A DNA stretch of 64,000 bases from Batkoa obscura (GCA_030770535.1 JASVEC010000005.1:1-64000), one strand, 5' to 3'; positions 26,317-38,914 are shown, counted from the first letter of the stretch. Notes: a model not told the origin generated them from the letters alone. A program made the numbers and translations.

Positions 26317-26913
26317 ATATGAATATTACTTTAAAGTAGAGTATTTACAAATGAAAGTGAATAGAAAAAGGATAACATGACATGTGGGCTGTATCTTCTA
26401 CAACACTTATTCAAGAGATTATGAATATTAAACAGAAACTATTAAAGAAGTGATTATATTTATACTATACTAAAGATGTTTACACAATTATAATTTTAGC
26501 TACTAAATTACCCATTGATATTATAAAATCCCTAATAAAATACTATTGCAAACCATTGTTGAATGCTAAGTATCATTTGGCCCACTCACAAAATAGTCCA
26601 TGACTGTATGGCTGATATTATAGTTATTGTCTAATAAATCAGTAGTTGCCGTATCATCACTTGCAGATATTTTTTATTTTAAATTTTTAAGCTCAAAATT
26701 TACTAATAATTGGATAATAATTAATTTTATAAAGCAACAAAGTGTTTTTTTTTGGTTTCGTTATTTGTTGTTTTTACGTAGCGCAGAGTCAATAAAATTA
26801 TTAACTACCGAAACAGAAAAAGACACTCTCATACTAAATATAATATCTTAAGGTTAAAACAGTTTATTAAAGAATGTTTAAGTTAGTGAGCAAAAATATA
26901 TGTGCAATTGAAT
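26317..26913. other. Spacer with possible degenerate coding fragments
   Basis: About 600 bp between the 3' ends of TEN1 and the exchanger gene. On the plus strand, 26375-26450 reads as MWAVSSTTLIQEIMNIKQKL and, past a GT...TAG intron-like gap, 26498-26600 reads as LPIDIIKSLIKYYCKPLL, so a small gene or remnant is possible. No complete frame with a start could be assembled and no family is recognised. The 74-codon open frame at 26627-26851 lacks an ATG at its start. Confidence 0.35.
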
Positions 26914-27437
26914 TTAATAAACACGGTAAATAGTTAAAACTAAATTAATAGTCATACCTAAGAAATAAGCTATAATTAAGCCGATTCCGAATTTCTTACC
27001 GATTTTGAAATTATTATAGTGAAGATAAATATTATAAGCAAGTAATACCAACAATACCCCTAATCCAGCTGAAGTCATAACATGTGAAACTGGCAATTCA
27101 GTTGTTGTATTCCTAAATAATCCAAGATAAGTTCCAGCTATACCAGGCCCAAGCATCATATCTATGAATAAATTAATGAGGTATAATAAACAAAGGTAAT
27201 AATATATTTACTTAACATTGGACCTGCAAAGCAAGCAGAAACTGCCATCATAGGGTATCCCATCCTTGCCACGGCAAAGTTTGCAACAAAATCACCCAAA
27301 CTATTACCCTATAAAGTATATTTAATATTTCGTATTAACAATATTGGAATTGATATTACCACTGCAAAGACAGTCAACCCAATTATTTCTTCACTTATAC
27401 CAAATATTATACCAAATGCCTTAAAAAATAAGTATTA

Positions 27438-27472
<35 letters not shown>

Positions 27473-29791
27473 ATATCAAGTATGATTTACCCTTAATATA
27501 TCAACAACTTCAGTTGCTGTCATTGATATCCAACATATAGATTGAGAAAAGCCCAGTAAAGAGCGTACTAAAGTATAATCAGCAGCATTTGTATTGTATC
27601 GATGGTTCATCATTGTAATAAATAAAAAGATTAATGAAAATGTTCCACCAATAATAAGTGCCCAATAATAATCTTGACGATCAGCTAAGTCATTTGATAC
27701 TAATAGAGTGTATTATTATTGTTTTTAAAATATAGTTTACTTAATTTACCTAAAATAGTTTCAAATAAAAATACAGGGATGGTAAAAGCCTGTAACAATC
27801 CTAATACTAATTCTGCAGTTAAATTTTCCCTAAAATATTTTACATGTGGCACTAAAAATGTATGATCGTCATTTGATTCTTGTATATATATAGGTTGAAT
27901 GATTGGGGAAGTAACTCCTATGTTTTCAATAAGGGATTCTTTTTCTAATGGTGTAGGGACCGTAAGAGTAAATAAGAGTATAAAAGGTAAAGAAATTAAA
28001 TTAATAAATTTTTCATAAAAATTAAGATCATGCCAGTCAATAAACCCTGGGAACAGTAATTGAAATAAGGTTGTTGGTTTTGAGTTATCTACTACTGGAG
28101 ATTTTACAACTGAATTTCCGGGCTGAACATTAACTAATACTGTTGGCTCAGAGTCATCTTGACACTCGTCTAAATCAAGTAAAGAAGCAGGGGATGACAC
28201 ATTTATAGCTCCTGGTTCAGGAATTGAGATGAAAGCTGGGGCATTATCTCGTTTAAATTTAGAAGGCCCATGATAAGGAAGTGAATTTGTGACAGAATGT
28301 ATACTTGGGAAATCTATTTATTATGTTAATTATTCCCGTTAATTTAATAGAAATAATTACCTATAGCTGGGATAAGCAACGATGGTGAGTCTGTATACGA
28401 ATGGCTAGATATTGGCTCAACTTCAGCAGTTAATGAACGTCCAATTTGAGAATTAAGTTTAGCTGTAGTTGGCAAAAATTCAGTACGTCGCCTTAACAAA
28501 GGAGGCATGCCTATAGTAGAACCTGAAAAATTTTCATTAAAAGCATTCGCAATCTATTACAATATTATTAATAAAAGATTAACTGAAAAAATTGAAAATA
28601 CTTCATCAGCAGTCCAGAAATTCATCCTTTTATAATACGTTACCGGAGTTAAAGAGGGTAGTCTTCTATTTCTTACCATCAAATGATTTGGGCTATGTCT
28701 GACATCAGAAATAAGCTGTGTTGCTTCATTAGCCTGATCCATTTCATCTTCTTCTGGGAGACCTATGCTTAAATTTAGTAATTGTTCAATAAATTTAATA
28801 TAAGAGAATTCGAAGTTTTATATTAAAATTGCCTGCAATTGTATAATTATAGCAGACAACTTACTTTCAATATTGCTTAATAATAAACCTTCTAGTTCTT
28901 CATCATCATCCCATAAATCTCCATCTTTGGAGGGGATTGTTTTAAAATTATCATTCTCACCTTTAAATCCATACCAATTCATAACTACAACGGTGACAAC
29001 ATAAATAACGTAATATAATATTAAACCTAATGATTCTGATAGTGTTATTTTTCTGTCCCATACAATGATCAATATGAAGATAACTGCTCCAGTAAAAAAT
29101 AATATATCCCTCATAAATAGTTTACGAATGACTTGAAATGATTGTACAACTGCCATAGAACCAACAACAACGCTTATGATGAACCATGCTGCTCCAATTA
29201 ATTCTCCCATAGCAAGTGCACCACTATTAGCTTTAAATGCACTAAAAGTTGAAAACAAATCGGGTGAGCCATTTCCAAACGCCAAAAAAGTGACACCAGC
29301 AACTGATTCTGAAAGTTTAAGTTCTTCTGCAATTGAAGCTAAATTAGGACAAAAGAATTCAGAAGCTATTGTGCCAAGCATAAGGAACAATAAAAAAACA
29401 ATTGAAACTAAAAGCAAAACGCCGAGTACTGAACCAATATTTGGCCTTAAATAACAATAATGAAGTTCAATAAAATTAAAAAACCCTTCGTTTAATTCTG
29501 GGCAATTTTTTCGTACATAGCTACAAGGATCATGTTGATTCCAGATTTTCGAGCACTAAATTTATCATTAGTAAGAAAATAAACAAAGTGATTCAAATAA
29601 CTTACTGCTTCCAAATCGTTCGCTTTTAACTTTTCGTCGTTATGAATTTGAATTAAGTTTAAATTTGATACGTTTGTGTCCTTATCGATGTTGATATTTT
29701 GGTTTATAGATGTTTCTTTTTGAGATTCACAGTTGAGTCCAAGTAATAGTATTAAACATAATAGAATGTGAAATAAATTTAAAGCCTTCAT
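26914..29791 (-). CDS. Cation/calcium exchanger of the NCLX/CCX type
   Basis: A K+-independent Na+(Li+)/Ca2+ exchanger-like carrier, related to the animal mitochondrial exchanger NCLX and fungal CCX proteins. A signal-like N-terminus (MKALNLFHILLCLILLLGLN) is followed, after an intron, by CSYVRKNCPELNEGFFNF, which matches the luminal cysteine motif of NCLX. The alpha-1 repeat is explicit: LSESVAGVTFLAFGNGSPDLFSTF. A long Ser/Pro-rich cytosolic loop with charged motifs separates the halves. The alpha-2 repeat reads GNSLGDFVANFAVARMGYP followed by AVSACFAGPML. At least eight short introns are present, one holding an (ATT)n tract. The start at 29791 was chosen because upstream codons have no ATG and the signal peptide fits. 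Organelle (mitochondrion, vacuole or ER) is not determined. Confidence 0.9.
27437..27470. repeat. (ATT)n microsatellite in an intron
   Basis: Eleven consecutive ATT units inside an intron of the exchanger gene; likely length-variable. Confidence 0.9.
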
Positions 29792-30595
29792 TCTTTGTTC
29801 GATATTAGATAGTGGTAAGGTATAGTTGATAATAAGATGATTGAGTGTTGTTAAATTAATTAACCCTTTAACCAAAAACTGTTTCTATATTTACTTTTAC
29901 TATCAATATAAAAATTAAAATTTATGAAGTGTTATACTTTTATATTGTTTTTATTGGTTTTATCAAGATAGCTTAGATCTTCGTTTCTACTTATCTTTCT
30001 TTATTTAGTAAAAAATTACTAAGCAAAAGTATAAAATTTTTATTCTTATTTTTATTTTCGAATTTAATATAGACAATAAGTTATTTTATCTATATTATTT
30101 ACAACATAACCGTGATGTTGAATAAAAATACTATTAATATTTGCATAATTTAAATATAATTTATTAAACTTTCGGTATGATTACTATTTTGATAAGTTTG
30201 GACTTGTTTGGATTTGACTAAATAGAAACTCCTAAGAAAGTGATGAAATTTATTTCCTGTTTTTGTAAAGAATTTTCCATAAAGATTTTGTTCCAAATAC
30301 CAAACTAATTAATTTTAGAACTTTCTACTTGAGACCTTTATACATGTTGTTTTTATAAAATAAATGCTATTAACAATTTATTTAGTTAGATATTGAAAGT
30401 TTGTTTGTTTTTTCAAAATAAATTTGGTGTGAATACTTTTATTACCGAATTTTACACAACGTAGCATAATATGATGTGTCTATTCATAAATTTATGCTTA
30501 GATTAACCTATTATTTTAAATTAGAATAGTAAATTTTGAAATATTAAAAATGAGGTTTTGGATTATTTAAGGGGTTTTTTTATTAACAAACTTGA
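29792..30595. other. AT-rich spacer upstream of the exchanger
   Basis: About 800 bp between the exchanger start and the end of the Ecm15-like gene. It presumably includes the exchanger promoter. I see no further gene or repeat in it. Confidence 0.5.
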
Positions 30596-31079
30596 CTAGT
30601 TATTCAGTTTATCGTTTACTGCTTGTATTTTTCCTTCAATGGTTGTAAGCTTATCCGTACGAGAGCCAATCGAAATACTATTACAAAGTTAATGTTTTCA
30701 AACTTTAATATGATAGCTTACTTAGTATGTACTCTAGGCACGCCTAGCTCATGTAATTTATCATGGCAGTTTTTTATTACTTTCATAACATCCTCCCATT
30801 CCCCTTCTTTATTTATAAGTTACTAAAAAAATTACTCATTTATATTTATCTACCTAAATTCTTATTTTTTTAAACTATTATTATTATAAAAAAATAATAG
30901 ACTTACAGTTCCACAACTATGCATCAAATGCTTTATACCAGATCCTTTTACTATTTTTTTTACTTCGGCTACATATTTACTTAAGGAGGTCCCTACTCCT
31001 ATAGGTATAACCTTTTATTATTATTAAACGACCACTTTATTTATAAAAAAACTACTGTAAAATCAGCTACAACGTGCAT
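30596..31079 (-). CDS. ECM15: Ecm15/MTH1187 (thiamine-binding-like, UPF0045) family protein
   Basis: Small ferredoxin-fold protein of about 100 residues; bacterial and archaeal relatives bind thiamine, and yeast Ecm15 has no firm role. Exon 1 (from 31079) gives MHVVADFT, exon 2 continues VIPIGVGTSLSKYVAEVKKI then LMHSCGT, exon 3 reads EGEWEDVMKVIKNCHDKLHE and LGVPRVHT, and exon 4 ISIGSRTDKLTTIEGKIQAV, ending KLNN. These are the family signature blocks in order. The join between exons 2 and 3 is a problem: the donor GTAAGT is good, but no AG in the expected place restores the frame; TTATAAATAAAGAAGGGG lacks the G that would make a normal acceptor. So this is either a recently disabled gene, an unusual splice or a one-base sequence error. 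Confidence 0.7.
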
Positions 31080-31379
31080 TTTAAGTTTTAAAAAAATGAA
31101 AAAATCAAATGAAAAAATCAAATGAATAGTAGTTGTTATTTGAGGTTTGATTTGTTAAACTACAAGATAATGAATCATTGCCCTAATATCTGACAATACA
31201 AATAAATCAAGTTACCATATATGGATATAATAATGTAAAAGTTTGATTAATGTAGTATTATATTTATAAAAATGTAATGTAAAAGTTTAACATTTCTTTT
31301 ATTGAATTAAAAATCCTAAAAGATCTTTAAATAGCAGTACTTTAGTAGCAATAGTATATTTTAGTGTTACTATTTAAGA
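31080..31379. other. Spacer between beta'-COP and the Ecm15-like gene
   Basis: 300 bp of AT-rich DNA that should carry the promoter of the minus-strand Ecm15-like gene. A short direct repeat, ATGAAAAAATCAA twice at about 31096-31122, is present. Nothing else was seen. Confidence 0.4.
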
Positions 31380-34300
31380 TTATTTAATTGAATCCGGTAG
31401 CGAATCGGCATTAAGATTGGGAGAAATAACTTCGTCACCAACTTCAAGGTCCCCCTTAACAGACCCAGTTCCAGTAGTATTTACTTCCATACTTACTAAT
31501 GACATCACATCACTAACTCCATCATCCACAGTAGGAGCCTAACTAATATTAGATTTTATAATATACAGTGTAATTAACTTACTTCAACTTCAGTTCCATT
31601 TACTTTTGATTGTGGTGAAGTAGCAGTTGGTGTTACATCACCGTTATCATGAGTTTCTTTAGGACTTTTTTCAGCACTTAAAGAACCTTGATAGTTAGGA
31701 AAAAGGTTAGGATAAGACCCTGGGTCAGCTAAAGCTTCAGCGCGCTTGGGGTAATTGGCTTTAATTAACTCTTCTTTCCAACTTTCAACAGCTTGAGGGA
31801 CTTTGGAAGGTAGATATGTTCTAGAAAAGAGTGCAGCTTCAGGAGTACGTCCAGTTGACAAAAGAATATCAAATATATCTTCATTATCTCCAAGTTGAAG
31901 ACTACATAATAATGCAATATTATTTTGTCCTTCTTGTCTTGCTTTTATTCCTAATTGTTTAATACTTTCGACATCAGAAATAGAAGAGTAGAGTAATAAT
32001 AAGCCTGGATAATCTTTTGCTTTTTCAAGACATTCTTGTGCTAAAGTAATATCCCAAGATTGTAAAGCATGGTCAGCGATTAATTGCCACTTTTGAACAT
32101 GATCAAACCTTTCAGCAATTTCCTTTGCTTGAGAAAGATTCCCAAGGGAGATAGCAAAATCAAACTTTTGCTCAGGATCGTCTGATATTTCTAAAGCTAG
32201 TTCTTTATGGCCTTGCGAATCTAAGAATTGTGCCAACTTTGATTTATTAGATTCAGGGATAGTTGGTAAAAGCTCTTTAGCTGCATCCAATTCCCCTCTA
32301 AGGACTAAGGTTTGGAATTCAAGCACAGTCAATGAAAGGGCATATGAAATAACTGAAAAGTCTCGATCAATCAAGTAAACTCTGCTGTCACGTGGGATAT
32401 ACCCAAGCAAATACATTGGACGATCAAAATGAGTGATAACATTGACTTCAGAGCCAACTAAGTAATTAAGCCTATTAAGTGAAGATGTATAAAGGAAGCA
32501 ATCTCCCACCCATTTTCCAGTTATGACGCTAAAGAAAGGATTGGAAACTTGATAGATAATAAAGTTAAAAAATTACCTTTCTGAAATTTCAGCAACAACG
32601 TCAAATGCTTCTTCAACACCTTCTGAGCCAGTATCCCCATTTGATTCAAGATATTCTAAAAATGCAGATCTGTTGTATTGTAAAATGTAAAAACTATCTT
32701 CACAAATAACCGCAACAAATTCACCAGTTTCAGACCAATATACCTTAAATAATTATTAAGTAAAAATTAAACTATTAATACTAAATTTTACTTGTTTAGG
32801 AGTCACTTCGATTTTTCTAACTAAAATGTTTGATTCCCAATCAAAAAATAAAAGAGATTCATCTGTTGTACGAATACCCAAAAGTGTTCCTCCATAGATC
32901 ATATCTGGGGTATCTTCCAAAGAAGGCAATGAATCCTTTAAAGGCTTAAATGCTTTGAATAACTGTATATTATTATTTGAACTGCGAATCGCATAAAAAT
33001 TCGAATCTTGTGACCAAACAAATTCACTTCCCTTTCCAAATTCCTTATTGCGCCATGCTAAAGCTGTATAGATTATATACTCGCCATCTCCACAAACTGC
33101 AACGAATCTATAATATTAAATTTAAGTGTTAATTAAATGGATATATATATATATATACTACCTTCCATTTGGACTGTGTTGCAAAGTTTGGGGATAAACT
33201 TCACAATTACCAAGGTCTTTAACTGGTAACATTACTCGTTCTCCGTCAATAAGCTGAGTATCTATCAGTGAATATCAGGAATTACAATGTAATACTATTA
33301 ATTATATTATAACAATTACCAATACTTGCTTTTATATTCGAGGATTGAATTTCAGAATGTTTTGCCCAAATAATTTTTCCACCATTATCCATAGAGACAA
33401 CTGGATCATCACTACCAAGGTTGATAACTGCTGTACCTTCTTCGAACCCTAAAGCAATAGAGGAGCTTCCTTTTAAAAGAGAAGCAGACCATGCTCGGTC
33501 CAACCCATAATTGATGTTTGTAACCATTTTATAAGTATTTAACTGCCAAATTTTAACCCAGCCTAAATAAGTTGAATAAGTATTTATGAAACTATCGTTT
33601 ATCTTATAGCGTAAAATTACCATCTTCTGAACCTGTTAAAAACAGTGGTAAATCTGAAAGGAAAGCAACAATGGTAATATTATTAGTGTGGCTTGATATT
33701 GTTTGAACGCAAGACTTGGTAGTAAAATCCCAAATTTTAACGGATTTATCGTCAGCCCCAGTAATAAGATAAGGCTTATCTGCTCCAGGATAATAATCAA
33801 CACAATTTACTCCCTTTTCATGGCCTTCTAGAGTATAATTTGCTATAGGTGAACCAAGGTTCCATACCTTTTTACGTTATTAGTTTATGCTATAAATGTA
33901 TGTAATATTTTACTTTAACAGTTTTATCTAATGATGCAGAAGCGAATGTGTTTGTATCTTTGGGATTAATTGCTAATTGCATAATGTAATGAGTATGCCC
34001 TTCAAAAATCTATTCATCATTTAATAAAAATGTTTTATATTATAATATTATTTACTTGGAGACATTTCCATCCTTTTTCCCAATCCCAACATTTGATAGA
34101 AAGATCGTCAGAACAAGTGAGAATAATTGGCTGTGTCGGATGTACAACAATAGAACGAATATAATCTGTATGAGCATCAAAACTAGCTACTTTTTCCAAA
34201 GTGTTATAATTGAATATTCTGATTTGTTTATCATCAGAACCAGTTACAAACCAGTTTTTACGTGGAATAAATTTAGCACATCTAACTTTAAATAAATATT

Positions 34301-34609
34301 CGTTAAATTAAAAACAAAATAGTTGAATTTTAATTTACCTGGAACACCAGTAACCTCAAGTGTTTTTACCAAATTCTATATAATTCATTAATATTTTAAC
34401 ATTTGTAATAGAGATTGTTAGTACTTGAGTATTGTAATTCCAGATATAGACATTTCCATTATATAAAGCTGTTAAAACCCAAGGTTCAGTGGGATGAAAG
34501 TCTACACATTTAACTCGATCACTTCTAGTTAAAAAGTTTTTCTAAAAATAAAAAATTAATACACAGTATTTTATAACTCTATAAATTATACTTTGATATT
34601 CAGTTTCAT
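31380..34609 (-). CDS. SEC27: Coatomer subunit beta' (COPI)
   Basis: Beta'-COP is one half of the outer cage of COPI vesicles, recognising dilysine ER-retrieval signals on Golgi cargo. The start [20 protein letters not shown], after an in-frame intron, is the classic beta'-COP N-terminus, then [20 protein letters not shown] opens the first WD40 propeller. Two seven-bladed propellers are spread over roughly ten exons, followed by the alpha-solenoid ([60 protein letters not shown]). The C-terminus is a low-complexity acidic tail ending LPDSIK. Length and order match yeast Sec27 and animal COPB2. No irregularity was found apart from many short introns. Confidence 0.95.
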
Positions 34610-36139
34610 TTTTGAACAGAAGATTTATTAATATAACTAAACACTAACTTTTAAGATACTTTTAAAGTATTATAATACGTATTCGAAATGACCAATAACA
34701 ATAAAATATGCACAAAGTTCTTAATATTTATTAAATTATGATTGGCTCATTTTATTTTGCCTTTCAACTAATTGTTCAAAAATTATCTATTTACGTTACT
34801 ATTGTTTATTGGTGACAATATAGATATGAATTATTGAATTTATCAAATTAGTTTATCTAATATATACATTATATAGTATTTATGTGTAGTATAGTATAGT
34901 ATAGTATATGTACTCATTTTTAAAATTTTTAAAAATGGCTTACAAAAGTTATCAAAATCTTGACATTGTACTTTCAAAATATTTATAAAACAAGCTTACA
35001 AGTGATTGTTTTTTATATTTTAAAGAAAAAAAACTCAATGTTATTACCAATGTTTATATGCGGATATATTTTTTAAAGAATTTTGCTAATAACTTTTCTA
35101 TTCAAATAGTGCTTAAAAAATAGAAAAAGTGAAACCAAAAAAAAATACCCTATCGTAATTTTTTAAGATAAAAAAGGTTATTCTGTAAAGTTGAGACTTC
35201 AAACAAATTGAACTGGTTTATTAATTACACACTCAAATTAGATATTTCAAGATGAAAGTGTTGTATAATATCATCAATTATCACTAAGTATAGTTATTTT
35301 ACTTTTTAAATGTTTGCTTTTAAATAGCATTTCTAACAATGTAGCTGTTAAAATTCAAATATGTAATTTCTCATAAAACTTCTTCAGCTACCATTTATTT
35401 GCTTCCTTTTAAAGCCTGATCCTTAAACTTTAGCGAAATTTATGTCTAAAATCTTATGATTAAATAAATAATTAGCCACTACACAATTAAATTTTAATAG
35501 CTGTTCCTTAATTTAAATTCTTTTGTGCTCTAAAAATAAAACTTAAATGATAACAAAAAGCACTGCTAAATGTTGCTTTGGGCTTGTTTGTATTCCAACT
35601 ACTGTTTAATTTTATATGATGATTTCATCTTAGTATAACCAACCCCTCCTCTTCTCCATTTAACTAATAAGAAGATCACTACTAACATGTTAGTCTAGTA
35701 GTATTTTGAAAAAAAAAGCCTAGTAATAAAACGTTACATAAGCTTAAGTAGCAAATTGATTAGATTCCCCAAAGTTAATTCCCCTCTAAGTTTTAAATAT
35801 GTGATAATTTTCGTTTCAATTCTAACTATGTATACAGAAATATTACATTAATAAATTATTAGCTTAATTTGTTGTATAAACAATGTATTGATAAACTATA
35901 GTAATACAAAGCTAAGCCAGTAAATGTTTTTTGTAACTTGAATAACTAACTTTAAGTATTATTTTTTTTATAAATAGTAAAAACATTTTAAATTATTATG
36001 AGGAGGGCAATTATAGCATCACATAAATTAATTTTATTATATTTCAAGTAATTTAACAATATTGTAGAACTTTTAAATGATTGGTTAAAATAATTACGTG
36101 CATTATAAAATTAAAATTCGAGTTTTATCTTTTATCAAA
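34610..36139. other. 1.5-kb intergenic region with a degraded MITE
   Basis: Divergent spacer between beta'-COP and KDSR, AT-rich. It contains a small (AGTAT)n tract at 34887-34908 and the degenerate MITE at 35057-35153. No gene was seen. Confidence 0.5.
35057..35153 (+). mobile_element. Degenerate 100-bp MITE copy
   Basis: Starts TATGCGGATAT and contains TTCAAATAGTGCTTAAAAAA and GAAACCAAAAAAAA, aligning along its length with the intact MITE copies but with both termini worn. It is the oldest-looking copy in the window. Confidence 0.6.
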
Positions 36140-37204
36140 ATGGATTTTACAACATTATTTACCAGCTACGGTTGGGAGTTCTTAATATGCTTCATATTAT
36201 TCACTATTGCTATTCCTTTAATTGCAGTCATTTTATCATTTATAGTTTTCCAAATCGGTCTTTTATTGCCAATTAACAAAAAGAAAGTCGAAGGTCGTCA
36301 TATTTTAGTGATCGGTGCTTCTCAAGGTTTAGGTAAATCACTTGCTATCTCATTATCAAAGCTTGGTGCTTCTAGAATCACTCTCTCTGCTAGAGGTACT
36401 GATTCTGACGAAAAAGGATTATCTCGTTTAGACTACGCTGTTGAAGAATGTAAAGCAAACGCTGACATTGGTATTGAAATTGAAGGTTTGAAAATGGATG
36501 TAACTAACCCAGAAAAGGTAAATGAATCTATTTTGAAATTAGTTGAAAGGGTAGGAAAGGTTGACTGGGTAGTTATTTCCTCTGGCAGAGCCCAATTAGA
36601 GCTTTTTAACCATGAGAAAAGTCATTTACCAAAGAATGAAAGAAATATGATGGACCTCAACTATTTTGGACCAGTAAATGTAGTTCGTAGCTTAATATTA
36701 CTTGGTGACACTAAAGGTAAAGAGTATTATCCAGAGCGTATTATTTCTGTTGGCTCTCTTGCCTCTTGCTGTCCTATGTCTGGCTCCACTGCTTATGGTG
36801 CAAGTAAAACTGCCCTTAGAGCATTCTTTGAGAATCTCCGCAATGAGGCTTGTTTCTATCCTGACGTAAAGTTACACCATTTCTTACCTGGAGCTATTGA
36901 TTCGCCAGGATTCGAAGTTGAGAATCTTACTAAACCTAAAGTAACTAGAGCAATTGAGGGTAGTGTAGACACGATTACTTCTGACTATGCTGCAACTTGT
37001 TTATTAAAGGGTATAACAAGAGAAAATTATAACATTTGTTCGGATTATATTGGATTTATGGCAAGAGCTCTCTCCAATGGCCTAAATCCACGTGAACAAA
37101 CAATTCTTGATGTATTTGCTTCCCCATTCTACACTTTACTTGGAGAAATACTATACCGTCATTTTGATTCAGTTGCATATAGTGAAGCTAAAATTCATAA
37201 CTGA
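36140..37204 (+). CDS. TSC10: 3-ketodihydrosphingosine reductase (short-chain dehydrogenase)
   Basis: Reduces 3-ketodihydrosphingosine to dihydrosphingosine with NADPH at the ER, the second step of sphingolipid synthesis. Intronless, 354 residues from ATG 36140 (an upstream in-frame stretch has no ATG). One or two hydrophobic segments lie in the first 45 residues (FLICFILFTIAIPLIAVILS), then the Rossmann motif ILVIGASQGLGKSLA (near 55), the catalytic SVGSLASCCP serine and YGASK tyrosine/lysine (near 215-230), and the family-specific HHFLPGAIDSPGFEVENLTK followed by the C-terminal YRHFDSVA block also found in human KDSR. The usual N-A-G turn is replaced by SSGRA, a mild variant. No catalytic residue is missing. 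Confidence 0.88.
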   Translation: MDFTTLFTSYGWEFLICFILFTIAIPLIAVILSFIVFQIGLLLPINKKKVEGRHILVIGASQGLGKSLAISLSKLGASRITLSARGTDSDEKGLSRLDYAVEECKANADIGIEIEGLKMDVTNPEKVNESILKLVERVGKVDWVVISSGRAQLELFNHEKSHLPKNERNMMDLNYFGPVNVVRSLILLGDTKGKEYYPERIISVGSLASCCPMSGSTAYGASKTALRAFFENLRNEACFYPDVKLHHFLPGAIDSPGFEVENLTKPKVTRAIEGSVDTITSDYAATCLLKGITRENYNICSDYIGFMARALSNGLNPREQTILDVFASPFYTLLGEILYRHFDSVAYSEAKIHN

Positions 37205-37429
37205 TAGTTGTTTAAATTTGAGCTTAAATTTTTCCATATATTTACATTGATCATAAATTGATGAATATAGCTATATATATTTCTAAATAAAACAATATTA
37301 TAATTGAAATTTTACAAATATTAATAAACAAAATAATATATTTTACAATCAACTGTTTTTGTATAATTTGAATAAATTAAGAATAAAAAACAGTTTTAAT
37401 TAAGAACATATATTAAAGTAAAAGTAAAA

Positions 37430-38914
37430 TTAGCTATATCGTGAAGCATCGCTCACGTTAATCACATTGTTCGAGTTTGACTCTTCCGAGAATTGAATGA
37501 AAGAATCACTAAAACGATCTGAAGGCATCTGATTGTCGTCATCTTCGACCAATCTTGTCTCTAACAGGATTTCACTTTCTTTAGACCGTGAAGGGAACTT
37601 AAATAAGGCAGGTTTAGGCTCAATTATCTCATTCAGTTTCTTTTTATTAGCACTTTGTTTTAAAACTGGCGAAGTTTTTTGTAAAATTCTAAAGAATATA
37701 AAAAACATGATCAAGAATAGCATAAGGCCAACAACTGCTGCTATACCTGTCCCTAAATAAGTTGCTTTATAAGATAATTCATAAGTAAGTCGAGTGTTTC
37801 TAGCCTCAACAACAGTATTTTTAAAGGTTGATACTGCGACGTTTTCATTACCTATACCTATCATTTGAAAAATACTACCTTTTCTTAATTGGTTAAAACC
37901 GAAGCTATAAATGAGTATATTGCTTTGATAAGTCTTCAGACACCCTTGATAAGTTGGAATAAAATTTGGTATTGTAAAATTTTGCCAAATAAATGTTTTT
38001 AAATTTAAACGATATATATTATGGTCTGTTTCAAATTTCCCCTTATCTAAGCTGGTGCTTCCACCCACGATATAAATATGGCCTAAAGCAAGCGTAGCAG
38101 AATGTCCTCTACGGTTTGGTGGTACACTACCACTACCGTATTTTATGGTCATTTTCTTGCTTTTAACATCGTACACTAATATTTCATTAATTGACTGAAA
38201 GTGCTTATGGTCACTTTGTACACCACCAATGAAATAAACGTGATTTTGATAGAATGTAGCAGAATGATCATATAAATAATGGTACTCTGATATTCCCAAG
38301 TTATCAACAAATTCAATTTCATCTTTGCCTTCATCATAAATAAGCAAAGTAGGCTTTTCAATTGCTAGATTTTTATCTTTCTTAGTTATACCCCCATATT
38401 GGTAATAGTAGTTTGTGTTAATTGAATTCATAGTGAGAGTACCTAAAGCAATAACAACGTCTCCAAAGTGTTGTTTGATCTGCTCATTTGATTTTTCGGG
38501 ATTTGTCCACGTTTCTTTTTCAATATCATACTTATTAACTATCCTACCATCTTCTGGGATAATACCACCTATTACTGTTAACATTGATTTATTAGCATTA
38601 TATCCAAATCCAAACCCCTGCGACTTTAACATATGATCGTTTCCAGCTTTGAAAGGAGCAGCTGCTACAGCAACACCCGCCTCCAGCCCCAACGTATACA
38701 TATTTGTATTATATGTACTATTCTCTAACTTTTCAAAAGATCCTCCAAAATAATAAAGTGTATCATCATCTATAAAGCATCCACCATTCGATAGTACACT
38801 AGCTGGGTCAATATCACTTTTTGGAACTACAACTTCCTGAGCATTTAAACCAACAATTAGCGATAGTATTACTAATATCAGGCAATGTAACTTAAAATTT
38901 ATTAAATGCACCAT
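37430..38914 (-). CDS. Kelch-repeat membrane protein, secretory pathway
   Basis: Single exon of 494 residues from the ATG at 38914; the longer open frame upstream lacks an ATG. A signal peptide (CLILVILSLIVGLNAQ) is followed by about six kelch blades, recognisable by repeated Gly-Gly and Tyr/Trp spacing: LYYFGGSFEKL, LTVIGGIIPEDG, NYYYQYGGI, HVYFIGGVQSD, RRGHSATLALGHIYIVGGST. Near residues 390-415 a transmembrane span (AAVVGLMLFLIMFFIFF) precedes a basic then Ser/Asp/Asn-rich cytosolic tail. This makes a type I membrane protein with an extracellular beta-propeller, a family that early-diverging fungi expand greatly. It resembles galactose-oxidase-like kelch proteins but no copper-oxidase residues could be assigned, so a recognition or adhesion role is more likely than enzymatic; this is inference. 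Confidence 0.8.
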   Translation of the reverse strand: MVHLINFKLHCLILVILSLIVGLNAQEVVVPKSDIDPASVLSNGGCFIDDDTLYYFGGSFEKLENSTYNTNMYTLGLEAGVAVAAAPFKAGNDHMLKSQGFGFGYNANKSMLTVIGGIIPEDGRIVNKYDIEKETWTNPEKSNEQIKQHFGDVVIALGTLTMNSINTNYYYQYGGITKKDKNLAIEKPTLLIYDEGKDEIEFVDNLGISEYHYLYDHSATFYQNHVYFIGGVQSDHKHFQSINEILVYDVKSKKMTIKYGSGSVPPNRRGHSATLALGHIYIVGGSTSLDKGKFETDHNIYRLNLKTFIWQNFTIPNFIPTYQGCLKTYQSNILIYSFGFNQLRKGSIFQMIGIGNENVAVSTFKNTVVEARNTRLTYELSYKATYLGTGIAAVVGLMLFLIMFFIFFRILQKTSPVLKQSANKKKLNEIIEPKPALFKFPSRSKESEILLETRLVEDDDNQMPSDRFSDSFIQFSEESNSNNVINVSDASRYS

